Of a stretch of 64,000 bases of DNA, positions 17,007 to 26,218 are shown in pieces; positions within the stretch are counted from its first letter, which is position 1, and each line of letters begins with the position of its first letter. Location of the stretch: assembly GCF_016458825.1 (NCBI RefSeq), contig NZ_CP066744.1, forward strand, positions 625,001 to 689,000, in the 5' to 3' direction. The translations under genes and the position numbers were made by a program. A model generated the notes under the pieces. That model worked only from the letters and a program-made list of their open reading frames with translations, had not been told where the DNA came from and made no database searches. Origin of the DNA: Miniphocaeibacter halophilus. Lineage in GTDB: Bacteria; Bacillota; Clostridia; Tissierellales; Peptoniphilaceae.

Positions 17007-18308
17007 ATGTCTACAAGTAATTATATCTTAGATTTCTTAGGAATAAAAGATAAGAATATTAAATTTATTAAATTCAGCAATAACATGAGAAAGAACAATG
17101 TAACATATAAAGTTATAGACGCTAAACTTTCTTATACTCCTAATGTTTGTCCAATTTGTGGAAATATGGACAAGAATGCAATTATTAAGCACGGAAATAA
17201 AATATCAAATATTAAACTTCTTCCACTAAATGGAGATCCTACTATTTTAAAATTAAGAAAACAAAGATTTTTTTGTAAAGAATGTTCTCATACTTTTACA
17301 GCAAAAACCAATATTGTAGAGAAAAATTGTTTTATTTCAAATAGGGTAAAATTACATATAACTGAAAATCTAACTATGAAAATAAGTCAAAAGGATATTG
17401 CTAGGTTAAATTACGTATCTTCTAATACTGTTAGTCGTTCTTTAGAGGCTAATTATAAGGCTTTTAGAGTTAACAAGTCATATCTGCCTGAAACTTTGTG
17501 TTTTGATGAATTCAAATCCACTAAAGATGCTAAGGGCAGTATGAGCTTTATCTTTTGTAATGGTGATAGGAAGAATTTTAATATTATAGATATTGTTGAA
17601 AATCGTACTCTCCCTTATTTAACTAAATATTTTAGAAAGTTTACCTATAAAGCAAGAGCAAATGTGAAATATATTTGTATAGATATATATAAACCTTATA
17701 TGTCATTAATTAAGGATGTTTTTCCTAATGCTCAAATAGTTTTAGATAAGTTTCATATTGTAAATCTTATTGGCAGGGCTTTGTTAAAAACAAGGATTGA
17801 AATAATGAAAAACTTTAGTACTTCCTCTATTGAATATAAAAGACTAAAAAGATATTGGAAGCTAATTCAAAAGGATTCTTCTAAACTTGATATAATCCAC
17901 TTTAGTAAATGGACACATTTTAATAAGTGGAAAAGCACATCTGATGTAGTAAATGAAACTATAGCCGTTGATGATAATTTAAAGAAAACATATGAGGTTT
18001 ATCAAATTCTTTTATCTGATATTAGATGTGAAAATTCTAAAAGATTAAGGGAACATTTAACTTTATTTAAGGATACAGTAAGTGAACAAATGGAAGTAGC
18101 TATAAACACCTTGTTAAAATATTTTGAATATGTGAAAAACACTTTAAGTACGAACATTACAAATGGACCCTTGGAAGGTACTAATAATCTTATTAAAAGT
18201 ATAAAAAGAATAGCTTTTGGATATAGGTCATTTTATAATTTTAGAAATAGAGTTTTTATAATTAAAAATTTAATGAAGCCAATAGAAAATTATCAGGCAG
18301 CTATATAG
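17007..18308 (+). CDS. ISL3 family transposase
   Basis: A 433-residue DDE transposase. The N-terminal zinc finger pairs CPICGNMD (about residues 49-56) with FFCKECSHTF. A helix-turn-helix follows in ISQKDIARLNYVSSNTVSRSL. The catalytic region has CFDEFKS, the second acid in YICIDIYKPYM, and the C-terminal TNGPLEGTNNLIKSIKR with GYRSFYNFRNR, as in ISL3 proteins. No frameshift or stop interrupts it, so it may be active. CGGAGG precedes ATG. Confidence 0.96.
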   Translation: MSTSNYILDFLGIKDKNIKFIKFSNNMRKNNVTYKVIDAKLSYTPNVCPICGNMDKNAIIKHGNKISNIKLLPLNGDPTILKLRKQRFFCKECSHTFTAKTNIVEKNCFISNRVKLHITENLTMKISQKDIARLNYVSSNTVSRSLEANYKAFRVNKSYLPETLCFDEFKSTKDAKGSMSFIFCNGDRKNFNIIDIVENRTLPYLTKYFRKFTYKARANVKYICIDIYKPYMSLIKDVFPNAQIVLDKFHIVNLIGRALLKTRIEIMKNFSTSSIEYKRLKRYWKLIQKDSSKLDIIHFSKWTHFNKWKSTSDVVNETIAVDDNLKKTYEVYQILLSDIRCENSKRLREHLTLFKDTVSEQMEVAINTLLKYFEYVKNTLSTNITNGPLEGTNNLIKSIKRIAFGYRSFYNFRNRVFIIKNLMKPIENYQAAI

Positions 18309-18318
18309 CTGCCTGATA
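18291..18318. terminator. 28-bp perfect palindrome at the transposase stop
   Basis: The 28 bases form an exact palindrome that includes the transposase stop codon. On the plus strand no T-run follows. On the minus strand it is followed by AATTTTC, so it could act as a weak barrier to transcripts entering from the phosphate operon side. Confidence 0.5.
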
Positions 18319-18393
18319 TAAAAGTAGTTTGTTATTTTATTGTATACCAACACCATTTGACAAAGAACCTTTATTTATAATTGTTTTAAACAG

Positions 18394-18475
18394 AAAAAGA
18401 ACACTTTTTTGTATAACCTCCTAATCCTAGTTTTTGGTCTAACTTTTAGGGGCCTTACACCTTAGTGTTCTTTTT
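18394..18475 (-). terminator. probable terminator of the phosphate operon
   Basis: AAAAAGAACACT and AGTGTTCTTTTT are exact complements separated by about 58 bases. The first minus-strand arm overlaps the phoR stop codon and the second ends in T. The long loop makes it less certain than the others. Confidence 0.5.
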
Positions 18476-19523
18476 GATTTAAATCATTATTTTCATTTAA
18501 TGGGAAACTAAATTTAAATGTACTTCCTTCACCTAACTTACTCTTTATTTCTATTGTACCATTATGGACTAGGGCAACATGTTTAACAATAGCAAGTCCA
18601 AGTCCTGTTCCCGATTTTTTCCCTCTGGCTTTATCTACAACATAAAACCTTTCAAAAATTCTATTTATATCTGTTTCTTTTATTCCTATACCTGTATCTG
18701 AAATTTCTATTACACAATTTCCATTTTTTTTATATAGTTTTACACTGATTAAACCATATGGTTTATTGTATTTTATGGCATTGGATAACAGATTATTTAC
18801 TAAATCCTTTATTTTATTTTTATCGGCATAAACTTCAAAATTATCCAATTCTTTTAGAATTTTTACTTTTTTTAAAGAAGCAACATTTTCTATGCTTTTT
18901 ACCAATTCGTCTATAAAATCACCTATATAAAAATGTATTTTTTCTATTTTTATTGATGTAGGGTCATCATATTTTGAAAGGATTATAATATCATTAATAG
19001 TCATTAATAATTTATTTGCATCTTCACCAATTGTTTTGGCAAAAGTTTTTGCTTCTTCATCTTTCGCTAATCCAAGTTCTATTAACTCTGCATAACCTAT
19101 TATTGAAGTTAATGGGGTTTTTAATTCATGGGTTACATTTGCTGTAAATTCAGATCTGATTTTTTCAGCATTTTTATATTTTTCCATAGAATACATGCTT
19201 GTTTTTTTCTCTTTATTTAACTTCTTCAACATTTGTTTTAAATCTTCTTCATATTCTATGCCTAGTTTGTTTTCATTAAATACTTCTGAAATAATAATAT
19301 CAGCCAAGTGATTTAAGTTAGTTGTACTTGTTTTTTTACTTAATATGAAATAATTGACTACAAAAGTAATTATTAATAAAAAAAGTATTATATAAATATT
19401 TTCTAATAATATTTTATTTAGTAAAGAGTTGTTTAATACAAGTAAAAAAATTACAAATACCACTATTAAAACTATATAAATACCAAGTATTATTTGTAAT
19501 GCTTTTTTATTTAATTTTTTCAT
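18462..19523 (-). CDS. phoR: phosphate-responsive sensor histidine kinase (PhoR-like)
   Basis: Membrane kinase of 353 residues. Two transmembrane helices lie at about 11-30 and 42-61 with almost no extracytoplasmic loop. The H-box FTANVTHELKTPLTSIIGYAEL has the phosphoacceptor at about His132. The N-box is DLVNNLLSNAIKYN and the G-boxes are DTGIGI and GTGLGLAIVKH. It lacks the large sensing domain of many PhoR proteins, so sensing probably runs through PstSCAB and PhoU. The start is one base after the response-regulator stop. Confidence 0.88.
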   Translation of the reverse strand: MKKLNKKALQIILGIYIVLIVVFVIFLLVLNNSLLNKILLENIYIILFLLIITFVVNYFILSKKTSTTNLNHLADIIISEVFNENKLGIEYEEDLKQMLKKLNKEKKTSMYSMEKYKNAEKIRSEFTANVTHELKTPLTSIIGYAELIELGLAKDEEAKTFAKTIGEDANKLLMTINDIIILSKYDDPTSIKIEKIHFYIGDFIDELVKSIENVASLKKVKILKELDNFEVYADKNKIKDLVNNLLSNAIKYNKPYGLISVKLYKKNGNCVIEISDTGIGIKETDINRIFERFYVVDKARGKKSGTGLGLAIVKHVALVHNGTIEIKSKLGEGSTFKFSFPLNENNDLNQKEH

Positions 19524-19524
19524 C

Positions 19525-20208
19525 TTAGTCCACTATTTTATATCCTACATTTCTCACTGTTACTATATAGCTACTTAATTCACCTAATTTTTGTCTTAAT
19601 GTTCTTATATGAACATCAACAGTTCTAGTTTCACCCTCGTAATCAAATCCCCAAATTTCCTCTGTTAATTTTTGCCTTGTCAATACTATATTTTTATTTT
19701 CAATAAGATATAATAATAGTTCAAATTCCTTGTAGGTTAATTTTATAATTTCATTATTTACTGTTACTATTCTTTTATTTAAATCTATTACTATATTTTT
19801 AAATTCCACTATATTATTTTCGTCAATTTTCTTTGAAACCCCTGCTCTTCTTAAAACAGCTTTTATTCTTGAAATTAATTCCATAACTCCAAAAGGCTTT
19901 GTTATATAGTCATCGGCTCCCATATCTAAACCTCTTACCTTATCCATTTCATCAGTTTTAGCTGTAAGCATTATAACGGGAATTTCACAGTATTTATCAC
20001 TGGATTTCAATTTTTCCAATATTGTATAACCATCTTCTTCTTCTAACATTATATCCAAAATAATTAAATCCGGTGTTTTTTTCAACAGTTCCTTTTCTAA
20101 TTCTTTGTATCCAAGTAAACCTACTGCTTTAAATCCACTGTTATTTAAAGCGTAGACTACTAAATCCCTAATATTATCTTCATCTTCAACTACATAGATA
20201 TTATACAT
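19525..20208 (-). CDS. phoP: phosphate response regulator (PhoP/PhoB-like, OmpR family)
   Basis: 227 residues. The receiver domain has an acidic pocket at about residues 8-11, the phosphoacceptor Asp52 in LIILDIMLEEEDGY and Lys104 in YITKPFG. The winged-helix DNA-binding domain includes RTVDVHIRTLRQKLGE and VRNVGYKIV. It lies between phoU and phoR, and the operon promoter carries the PHO box this family binds, so it should activate its own operon when phosphate is scarce. Confidence 0.92.
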   Translation of the reverse strand: MYNIYVVEDEDNIRDLVVYALNNSGFKAVGLLGYKELEKELLKKTPDLIILDIMLEEEDGYTILEKLKSSDKYCEIPVIMLTAKTDEMDKVRGLDMGADDYITKPFGVMELISRIKAVLRRAGVSKKIDENNIVEFKNIVIDLNKRIVTVNNEIIKLTYKEFELLLYLIENKNIVLTRQKLTEEIWGFDYEGETRTVDVHIRTLRQKLGELSSYIVTVRNVGYKIVD

Positions 20209-20223
20209 ATTTCACCTATTGTA

Positions 20224-20871
20224 TTAGTTATTACTATGTTTTCCTGTTATGGAAAACTCCACCCATTCAGAAATATTTTCTGCATGATCTCCTATTCTTT
20301 CTAAGTATTTTGCTATCATTAAAACATCTACTGCATATTCAGGATTTGTATCGGAACTTTTAAATTCCTTAATAACGTCTTCTTTTACTTCATTGAAATA
20401 TGCATCTACTTTATCGTCATGTTCTCTTATGTTATCTACTAAGGACAAATCTCCTGTAACAAAACTCTTTATACTCTCTTTTACCATTTCTATGGATAAA
20501 GCCGCCATTTGCATTATGGTATCAAATGTATCATCCTTTGTAAATTTAGGCATACTTAATGTAATTTCTGCAATATCTGCTGCATGGTCGCCTATTCTTT
20601 CCATGTCTGTAATCATCTTTAAGGCTGCAGAAATAAGTCTTAGGTCAGATGCTACCGGCTGTTGCTGAAGTAATAGTTTTAAAGCTCTTTTTTCAATGAT
20701 TCTTTCCATTTCATTTACTTCATCATCACCTTCTAATACCATTTTCGCTTTTTCTAAATCCTTGTGTTTAAAAGCACTAATAGCATCTATTATCCTTTCT
20801 GAAATCAATTCTCCCATTTCAGTTAGTTCACCATTTAATTTATCTAATTCCCTATCAAATTTATTTCTCAT
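20224..20871 (-). CDS. phoU: phosphate transport/signalling regulator PhoU
   Basis: 215-residue helical protein with two PhoU repeats. Family signatures are visible in ELTEMGELISERIIDAI, in ASDLRLISAALKMITDMERIGDHAADI and in the second repeat AKYLERIGDHAENISEW; the E(R)xGDHA motifs bind metal. It damps Pho signalling when phosphate is ample. GGAGGAG precedes ATG, and it follows pstB by 11 bases in the same operon. Confidence 0.95.
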   Translation of the reverse strand: MRNKFDRELDKLNGELTEMGELISERIIDAISAFKHKDLEKAKMVLEGDDEVNEMERIIEKRALKLLLQQQPVASDLRLISAALKMITDMERIGDHAADIAEITLSMPKFTKDDTFDTIMQMAALSIEMVKESIKSFVTGDLSLVDNIREHDDKVDAYFNEVKEDVIKEFKSSDTNPEYAVDVLMIAKYLERIGDHAENISEWVEFSITGKHSNN

Positions 20872-20882
20872 ATCTCCTCCAA

Positions 20883-21632
20883 TTAACTGAAACGTCCTGT
20901 AATATAATCTTCTGTTCTTTTATCACTAGGAAAAGAAAATAGTTTTTCAGTTTTGTCGAATTCAACTAATTCTCCCAGTAAAAAGAATCCTGTTTTGTCT
21001 GACACTCTTGTTGCTTGCTGCATATTATGAGTTACTATAACTATAGTATACTCTTTTTTTATAATTTCCAGCAAATCCTCTATTTTAGCTGTTGATATAG
21101 GATCAAGAGCTGATGTTGGTTCATCTAGTAGTATAATCTCCGGTTCAACAGCCATAGCCCTTGCTATACAAATTCTCTGTTGCTGTCCTCCCGATAATGC
21201 TAAAGCTGATTTTTTTAAATTATCTTTTACTTCATTCCAAATTGCTGCTTGTCTTAATGATTTTTCCACTATTTCATCTAGTGTTTTTTTATCCTTAATA
21301 CCATGTGTTCTTGGTCCATATGCAATATTATCATAAATTGACATTGGAAATGGATTAGGCTTTTGAAAAACCATTCCAACTCTTTTTCTTAAATCGTAAA
21401 CATCTATTTCTGAAAATATTTCCTTTTTATCTAAATATATATTTCCATCTTTTCTAAAGGAAGAAACAAGGTCGTTCATTCTGTTTAAACTTTTTAACAA
21501 CGTTGACTTCCCACAACCTGATGGTCCTATAAATGCTGTAACTTCATGTTCTTCTATATTCATATTAATATTTTTTATAGCATGAAAATCCCCATAATAA
21601 GAATTAAAATTTGATATTTCAATTTTACTCAT
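20883..21632 (-). CDS. pstB: phosphate ABC transporter ATP-binding protein PstB
   Basis: 250-residue ATPase. Walker A is [20 protein letters not shown], the PstB-specific extension. The Q-loop lies in [19 protein letters not shown], the signature is [14 protein letters not shown], Walker B is [13 protein letters not shown] and the switch histidine lies in VTHNMQQA. The start overlaps pstA by eight bases. ATG at 21632 is preferred over a TTG one codon earlier, with AAAGGA upstream. Confidence 0.97.
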   Translation of the reverse strand: MSKIEISNFNSYYGDFHAIKNINMNIEEHEVTAFIGPSGCGKSTLLKSLNRMNDLVSSFRKDGNIYLDKKEIFSEIDVYDLRKRVGMVFQKPNPFPMSIYDNIAYGPRTHGIKDKKTLDEIVEKSLRQAAIWNEVKDNLKKSALALSGGQQQRICIARAMAVEPEIILLDEPTSALDPISTAKIEDLLEIIKKEYTIVIVTHNMQQATRVSDKTGFFLLGELVEFDKTEKLFSFPSDKRTEDYITGRFS

Positions 21633-22461
21633 CAATTGTATCCTTTCCTAATTTTTTCGCCAGTTTTGTTGATATAAAGTTTATTGCTAATATTACTATT
21701 AATAAAACTACTCCCGTAGCATATGCTTGATTAACATTTAAACCTTCGCTAGATAAAGCATACATATGAAGGGCTAAGGTCCTTCCACCGCTGGCTTCAC
21801 CAACTATTCGTGAAGGTACTTCAGCAACTGTACCTGAAGTATATAACAATGCTGCAGTTTCTCCAATTATTCTACCAATCCCTAAAATAACCCCTGCTAA
21901 AATCCCAGGCATTGCTGATGGAATAACAATTTTCAAAATCGTTCTAACTCTTCCTGCTCCCAAACCAAAGCTGGCATCTCTTAAAGGTTGGGGAACGGCA
22001 AGTAAAGCTTCTTCTGTACTTCTCATAATAAGTGGCAATATCATAATTGCAACTGTCATTGAACCGGCTAATATACTCATATTCCATTTTAAATAAATTA
22101 CAAAAAATAACATGCCGAATAAGCCATAAACAATAGATGGAATTCCTGAAAGCGTATCAGCTGTTATTCTTACTAAATTTACAATTTTACTTTTTTGATT
22201 AGCGTATTCAGATAGATAAACCGCCGTTAAAATCCCCAATGGTACGGAAATTATCAATGCTAAAACTATCATAATTAATGTGTTTATAATTGCTGGCATC
22301 ATCGATAGGTTTTCACTTGTATACTTCCATTGAAATAAGCCTAAGTTTAAATGAGGAACTCCTTTTATTAAAATGAAAGCTATTATAAAAAACAAGGAAA
22401 AAAATGTAATTCCTGTAAATAGATACACTAGCCCTTTTACTATTTTACTTTTAGTTTTCAT
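21625..22461 (-). CDS. pstA: phosphate ABC transporter permease PstA
   Basis: 278-residue permease with about six membrane helices. The coupling-helix motif is [39 protein letters not shown], and [20 protein letters not shown] is typical of PstA. It overlaps pstC by 11 bases and pstB by eight, with GAGGAGG before ATG. It forms the membrane channel with PstC. Confidence 0.96.
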   Translation of the reverse strand: MKTKSKIVKGLVYLFTGITFFSLFFIIAFILIKGVPHLNLGLFQWKYTSENLSMMPAIINTLIMIVLALIISVPLGILTAVYLSEYANQKSKIVNLVRITADTLSGIPSIVYGLFGMLFFVIYLKWNMSILAGSMTVAIMILPLIMRSTEEALLAVPQPLRDASFGLGAGRVRTILKIVIPSAMPGILAGVILGIGRIIGETAALLYTSGTVAEVPSRIVGEASGGRTLALHMYALSSEGLNVNQAYATGVVLLIVILAINFISTKLAKKLGKDTIDE

Positions 22462-23338
22462 TTTTATTCCTCCTCTTACTTATAACAAATAATAGGTTAA
22501 TTAAAAGAATAAATATAAATAGGACTGCTCCTGTTGCAATTAATGCCTCTCTGTGCAAATCTGCAGCGTAGCCCATCTCCAAAACTATATTCATAGTCAT
22601 TGTTCTAACTCCTCTGAAAAGTCCTCTAGGAAGACGAGGTTGCCCTCCTGCAACTAAAATAACAGCCATAGTTTCTCCTATTGCTCTACCTATTCCTAAA
22701 ATTATTGCAGAGATAATTCCAGACTTTGCCGCCGGAAGTACTACTGTAAAAATTGCTCTTTCCTTTGTTGCTCCCAGTGCAACAGCCCCTTCATAATAAG
22801 TTCTTGGAACAGCTCTAATTGCTGCTTCTGAAAGAGAAATAATCGTAGGTAATATCATAATTCCTAAAATAATAATTGCAGAAATCATAGTTAATCCACT
22901 TCTTCCTATAATACCTCCTATTATAGGAACTACTACTATTAGCCCAAAAAAACCATAAATAATTGATGGTATTCCTGCCATTAAACTAATTCCGGAAGAC
23001 AAAAAGGAATATACTTTTTTAGGACAATATTTAGCCATAAAAACCGCTGTAAATATCCCAGTAGGTACTCCTATTATAATTGCTCCTAGAGTAACGTAAA
23101 AACTCGAAATAATCATAGGTAAAATTCCGAATTTCGCTGGACTAGAAGTAGGGGACCATTTGGTCCCCAAGAGAAATTCGGATATTCCTATTTTTTTAAT
23201 AGCTGGTAGACCATTTGAGAAAATGAATATACAAATGATTGCTACGGCTATTATTGATGCAAAGGTAGAAATCAAAGCTATTGTTTTAAAAGATCTCTCC
23301 TTAAAATAAAATATTTTTTTATTTTTCTCTTTATCCAT
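22451..23338 (-). CDS. pstC: phosphate ABC transporter permease PstC
   Basis: 295-residue permease with about six helices. It shows SLMAGIPSIIYGFFGLIVVVP and the coupling loop AAIRAVPRTYYEGAVALGATKERAIFTVVLPAAKSGI, followed by GRAIGETMAVILVAGG, a PstC signature. The start lies 14 bases after pstS with an AGGAAGGG site. It pairs with PstA in the phosphate importer. Confidence 0.96.
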   Translation of the reverse strand: MDKEKNKKIFYFKERSFKTIALISTFASIIAVAIICIFIFSNGLPAIKKIGISEFLLGTKWSPTSSPAKFGILPMIISSFYVTLGAIIIGVPTGIFTAVFMAKYCPKKVYSFLSSGISLMAGIPSIIYGFFGLIVVVPIIGGIIGRSGLTMISAIIILGIMILPTIISLSEAAIRAVPRTYYEGAVALGATKERAIFTVVLPAAKSGIISAIILGIGRAIGETMAVILVAGGQPRLPRGLFRGVRTMTMNIVLEMGYAADLHREALIATGAVLFIFILLINLLFVISKRRNKNEN

Positions 23339-23352
23339 AATTCCCTTCCTAT

Positions 23353-24231
23353 TTATTTAACATCTTTCCAATCCATTATTTTTTCAGTATATATATCCTT
23401 TATACTTTCCAATTTAACATCTTCTATTGGATTTTCTTTATTAATAACAACTGCTATTCCATCTAGAGCTATAGTTGTTTTATTTAAATTTTCTTCACTA
23501 TCCTTTAATTCTCTAGACACCATACCAATTTGAGCAACTCCATCATTAACTGATTGAATTCCTGTTGTTGAGTCAGATAGGTTAACTTGTATTTTTACAT
23601 TTGAATTAACTTTTCCATAAGCCTCTACTAATTTTTCCATAACCGGCGTTACAGATGATGAACCTGCTATTGTAATATTTCCCTCTACATCTGCTGGAGT
23701 ATATTCTTTTTCTTCAGATTCACTTTTTATATATCCTTCTTCTTCAACTATATTTTGTCCATCTTTACTAAGAATATAATTTATAAAATCATTAACTACT
23801 TCATTTGTATCATCGTTAGTAACTATATTAAATGGTCTTGCTATTTTATAACTTCCATTTGCTACATTTTCACTACTTACTTCAACACCATCTATTTTTA
23901 ATGCTTTAACAGAATCCTTTAATGAACCAAGTGAAATATAACCTATAGCATTTTTATCTCCTGATATAGCTGTCATAACTGCTTCTGTATTGTTTTGAAT
24001 AAAAGCTTCTTCTGAAGTTAAATCATTTTTGTCTTCATCTTGAATTCCAACAAGTTCAACAAAGGCAGATCTTGTTCCAGACCCTTCTTCTCTTGATATA
24101 ACTGTTATTTCACCGGATGCAGATGATGAACCTGCTCCACTTTCCTTTGAATCATTCTCTGAATTACCACATGCTCCTAACACCATTACTAAACCTAAAC
24201 TAATTGCCAATATCTTAAATATTTTTTTCAT
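23353..24231 (-). CDS. pstS: phosphate-binding lipoprotein PstS with permuted lobe order
   Basis: 292-residue lipoprotein: signal peptide with lipobox VLGAC, lipidated Cys21. The phosphate-loop segment REEGSGTRSAF (47-57) and the IGYISLGSL region come first. The segment usually found at the N-terminus of mature PstS, ITIAGSSSVTPVMEKLVEAY (186-205), with VSRELK and IALDGIAVVIN, comes second and runs to the C-terminus. Relative to E. coli or streptococcal PstS the two halves are swapped. I recall similar order in other Clostridia. First gene of the operon, behind the PHO box. Confidence 0.9.
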   Translation of the reverse strand: MKKIFKILAISLGLVMVLGACGNSENDSKESGAGSSSASGEITVISREEGSGTRSAFVELVGIQDEDKNDLTSEEAFIQNNTEAVMTAISGDKNAIGYISLGSLKDSVKALKIDGVEVSSENVANGSYKIARPFNIVTNDDTNEVVNDFINYILSKDGQNIVEEEGYIKSESEEKEYTPADVEGNITIAGSSSVTPVMEKLVEAYGKVNSNVKIQVNLSDSTTGIQSVNDGVAQIGMVSRELKDSEENLNKTTIALDGIAVVINKENPIEDVKLESIKDIYTEKIMDWKDVK

Positions 24232-24283
24232 ACTATCCTCCGTATTAATATTAATTCTTCACAATATTACTTTAATCTAACTA

Positions 24284-24322
24284 TGTTAAATAAAAACAGT
24301 ATCTATGTTAAATTTATGTAAA
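24284..24322 (-). promoter_or_regulatory. PHO box upstream of pstS
   Basis: On the minus strand the hexamers TTTACA, TTAACA, ACTGTT and TTAACA recur every 11 bases (24317-24322, 24306-24311, 24295-24300, 24284-24289). This is the TT(A/T/C)ACA direct-repeat pattern bound by PhoP in Bacillus, with one degenerate member. A TAATAT about 20 bases downstream could be the -10. The operon encodes its own PhoPR. Confidence 0.85.
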
Positions 24323-24349
24323 ATATTTATTATTAATTTCAACAAATAA

Positions 24350-24383
24350 AAAAACAGAGTAAGTTTTTCACTTACCCTGTTTA
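24350..24383 (-). terminator. terminator of the SH3-protein gene
   Basis: Twelve paired positions, with one G-U, between AAACAGGGTAAG and CTTACTCTGTTT on the minus strand, then seven T. It isolates the phosphate operon from upstream transcription. Confidence 0.85.
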
Positions 24384-24392
24384 AAAATATAA

Positions 24393-25226
24393 TTATTGCA
24401 AGTTTTTGCTGGATATCCACGCTGTTTCTGTTTTACCGGTTTTAGCACTGGTTATTTTTCCATAACACCAAATTCTTCCACCATCATCATAGATTTTAGT
24501 AATAGTAATAGCATCACCTTCTACAGCAATTCCTACAACCTTACCATTAATGCTGGAATCATCCCTTAAATTGGCTTTCCCGCTTTTTATTTCTACGGTT
24601 TTCCCTACCCATTTACTTGAATCCCTAGGTAGTTCTTCTGTTTTTAAATTGGTCTTGTTCTTTTTATCGTCATCTTTATCTGTTGGATCAACTTGTGCAA
24701 CATCGTCTCCTTCTATGGATTGTAGAAGTTTTTTAGCTTTCTCACTATCTCCAACAGCTCTTAAATAATCGTTTAATATTGATGAAGCCAAGTAGGTGTT
24801 GTCATTGTTAATATTTATCTTAGCCTCGTTTATTATTGATTCTTCTATTTTGGATAATTCTTTCTTTACTTTTTCATAATAAATAGAATCTTCCCTGTCA
24901 ATTTTAGAAAAACTATTTATGGCAGAAATATATTCATCTGCTTTTATTTTTTTCATACCAATTTCATAATAATTTTTTTCAACTTCCAGTTTTTTAGCTT
25001 CTTCTTTTTTATCTTTATATTTTTTATCTCCTGTTTTTGAAATTAATCTGGAATATATTTCTACAGCAGATTTGTACTCTTCCTCTTCCATATATTTTTC
25101 AGCATCTTTAATAAGTCCCTTTTCACCAGACTTATTAATTCCAAACGACAGCATTAAAGCAAAAATTATTATTCCAATTATACTGGCTATAGCAATTAAT
25201 ATCTTCTGTCTATCTTTACTTGCCAT
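24393..25226 (-). CDS. membrane-anchored TPR-like and bacterial SH3 domain protein
   Basis: About 277 residues from the ATG at 25226 (AAGGTG just upstream; an ATG five codons earlier lacks a site). One N-terminal membrane helix (about 8-27) is followed by helical repeats resembling TPRs (EYKSAVEIYSRLI, EYISAINSFSKI). An acidic linker then leads to a C-terminal SH3b-like domain with KANLRDDSSINGKVVGIAVEGD. Such domains usually face the cell wall. The gene is alone between two terminators. Confidence 0.72.
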   Translation of the reverse strand: MASKDRQKILIAIASIIGIIIFALMLSFGINKSGEKGLIKDAEKYMEEEEYKSAVEIYSRLISKTGDKKYKDKKEEAKKLEVEKNYYEIGMKKIKADEYISAINSFSKIDREDSIYYEKVKKELSKIEESIINEAKININNDNTYLASSILNDYLRAVGDSEKAKKLLQSIEGDDVAQVDPTDKDDDKKNKTNLKTEELPRDSSKWVGKTVEIKSGKANLRDDSSINGKVVGIAVEGDAITITKIYDDGGRIWCYGKITSAKTGKTETAWISSKNLQ

Positions 25227-25294
25227 CTCTACACCTTCCATTTATTTACTATCAATATGTATAATATACTACATATCAATATACAAAGTAAATA

Positions 25295-26206
25295 TCATAT
25301 TAATTTTTGAACAATAATTTTATCTAAAACATCCTCTATTTGATGTCTTTTTGCTAAATCTTTTGAAAAAGCCGTTGCTGTAGCAGATGCCATTGCAACT
25401 TTAAAAGACTCTTCTAAGTTGGAAGTTCTTATATATGTTGCAATAAAACCAGCTATCATTGCATCTCTAACGCCTTCGCTTCTTACTTCTTTACCCTTAA
25501 CACCTTCGCCTTTAAAGGCATGTCCACCGCTAAATAAATACGCCCCTTTTTCACCAACTGAAATTATTGCATGTTTAGCACCTAGTTCTAATAATTTAAA
25601 TCCATATTCAACTATTAATTCTCGTGTATCTAGTTTTACATTAAACATTTTTTCAACATCAGATAAATTAGGCTTAATTAATAATGGCCCTCTTTTTATA
25701 AATTCCTTTAGTTGTTTAGGCTCTGCATCTACTATAAACTCTGCTTTATTAGCTTTACAAATGGATATAATCCTATCCTGTAGATCATCATCAAGGGAAG
25801 GTGGCATTGTTCCCATCATTATAACCGTATCCCCTTCTTGTATTCTAGACATAAAATACAAAAATTCCGTTTCCTCATTTATGGATACGTTAGGTCCCCT
25901 ACCATTAATAACAATGTTTTGATTAAGGAGTTTAATATTAATTCTTGTTTCATCATCTATTTCTATGAAAGAAGTATTAATGTCCTCCATTTTCAACCAA
26001 TCCTTTACAAATTCCCCAGTATACCCTCCAATAAATCCAGTTGCTACTGAAGGCATCCCTAATCTTCTGAGAACTCTGGCTACGTTTATGGATTTTCCTC
26101 CCGGAACTCTCAAATCATTATTCATTCTATTTGTAATATTCGGTTCTATTCCATCAATTTCTACTAATAAATCCATAGAAGGATTTAAGGTTACTGTATA
26201 AATCAT
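25295..26206 (-). CDS. PfkB family sugar kinase, 1-phosphofructokinase/tagatose-6-P kinase-like
   Basis: 303-residue sugar kinase. The N-terminal signature VPGGKSINVARVLRRLG and the opening TVTLNPSMD match the FruK/LacC branch. The C-terminal signature, usually GAGDxMxAGF, reads GVRDAMIAGF (residues 245-254). The catalytic aspartate (248) is kept, but the anion-hole Ala-Gly is replaced by Val-Arg. No phosphotransferase genes are adjacent, so the substrate is unclear. TGGAGG precedes ATG. Confidence 0.8.
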   Translation of the reverse strand: MIYTVTLNPSMDLLVEIDGIEPNITNRMNNDLRVPGGKSINVARVLRRLGMPSVATGFIGGYTGEFVKDWLKMEDINTSFIEIDDETRINIKLLNQNIVINGRGPNVSINEETEFLYFMSRIQEGDTVIMMGTMPPSLDDDLQDRIISICKANKAEFIVDAEPKQLKEFIKRGPLLIKPNLSDVEKMFNVKLDTRELIVEYGFKLLELGAKHAIISVGEKGAYLFSGGHAFKGEGVKGKEVRSEGVRDAMIAGFIATYIRTSNLEESFKVAMASATATAFSKDLAKRHQIEDVLDKIIVQKLI

Positions 26207-26218
26207 AATACCTCCACG

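Larger units (their letters stand above)
16874..18369 (+). mobile_element. complete ISL3-family insertion sequence
   Basis: The element is 1,496 bases. Terminal inverted repeats of 24 bases lie at 16874-16897 and 18346-18369, matching at 18 of 24 positions, with GGTTCT outside and ATGGTGTTGGT inside. An exact 8-bp target duplication, TTTATTTA, flanks it at 16866-16873 and 18370-18377. The element carries one intact transposase gene. Eight-base duplications and these ends are typical of ISL3. The intact duplication suggests a fairly recent insertion. Confidence 0.95.
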
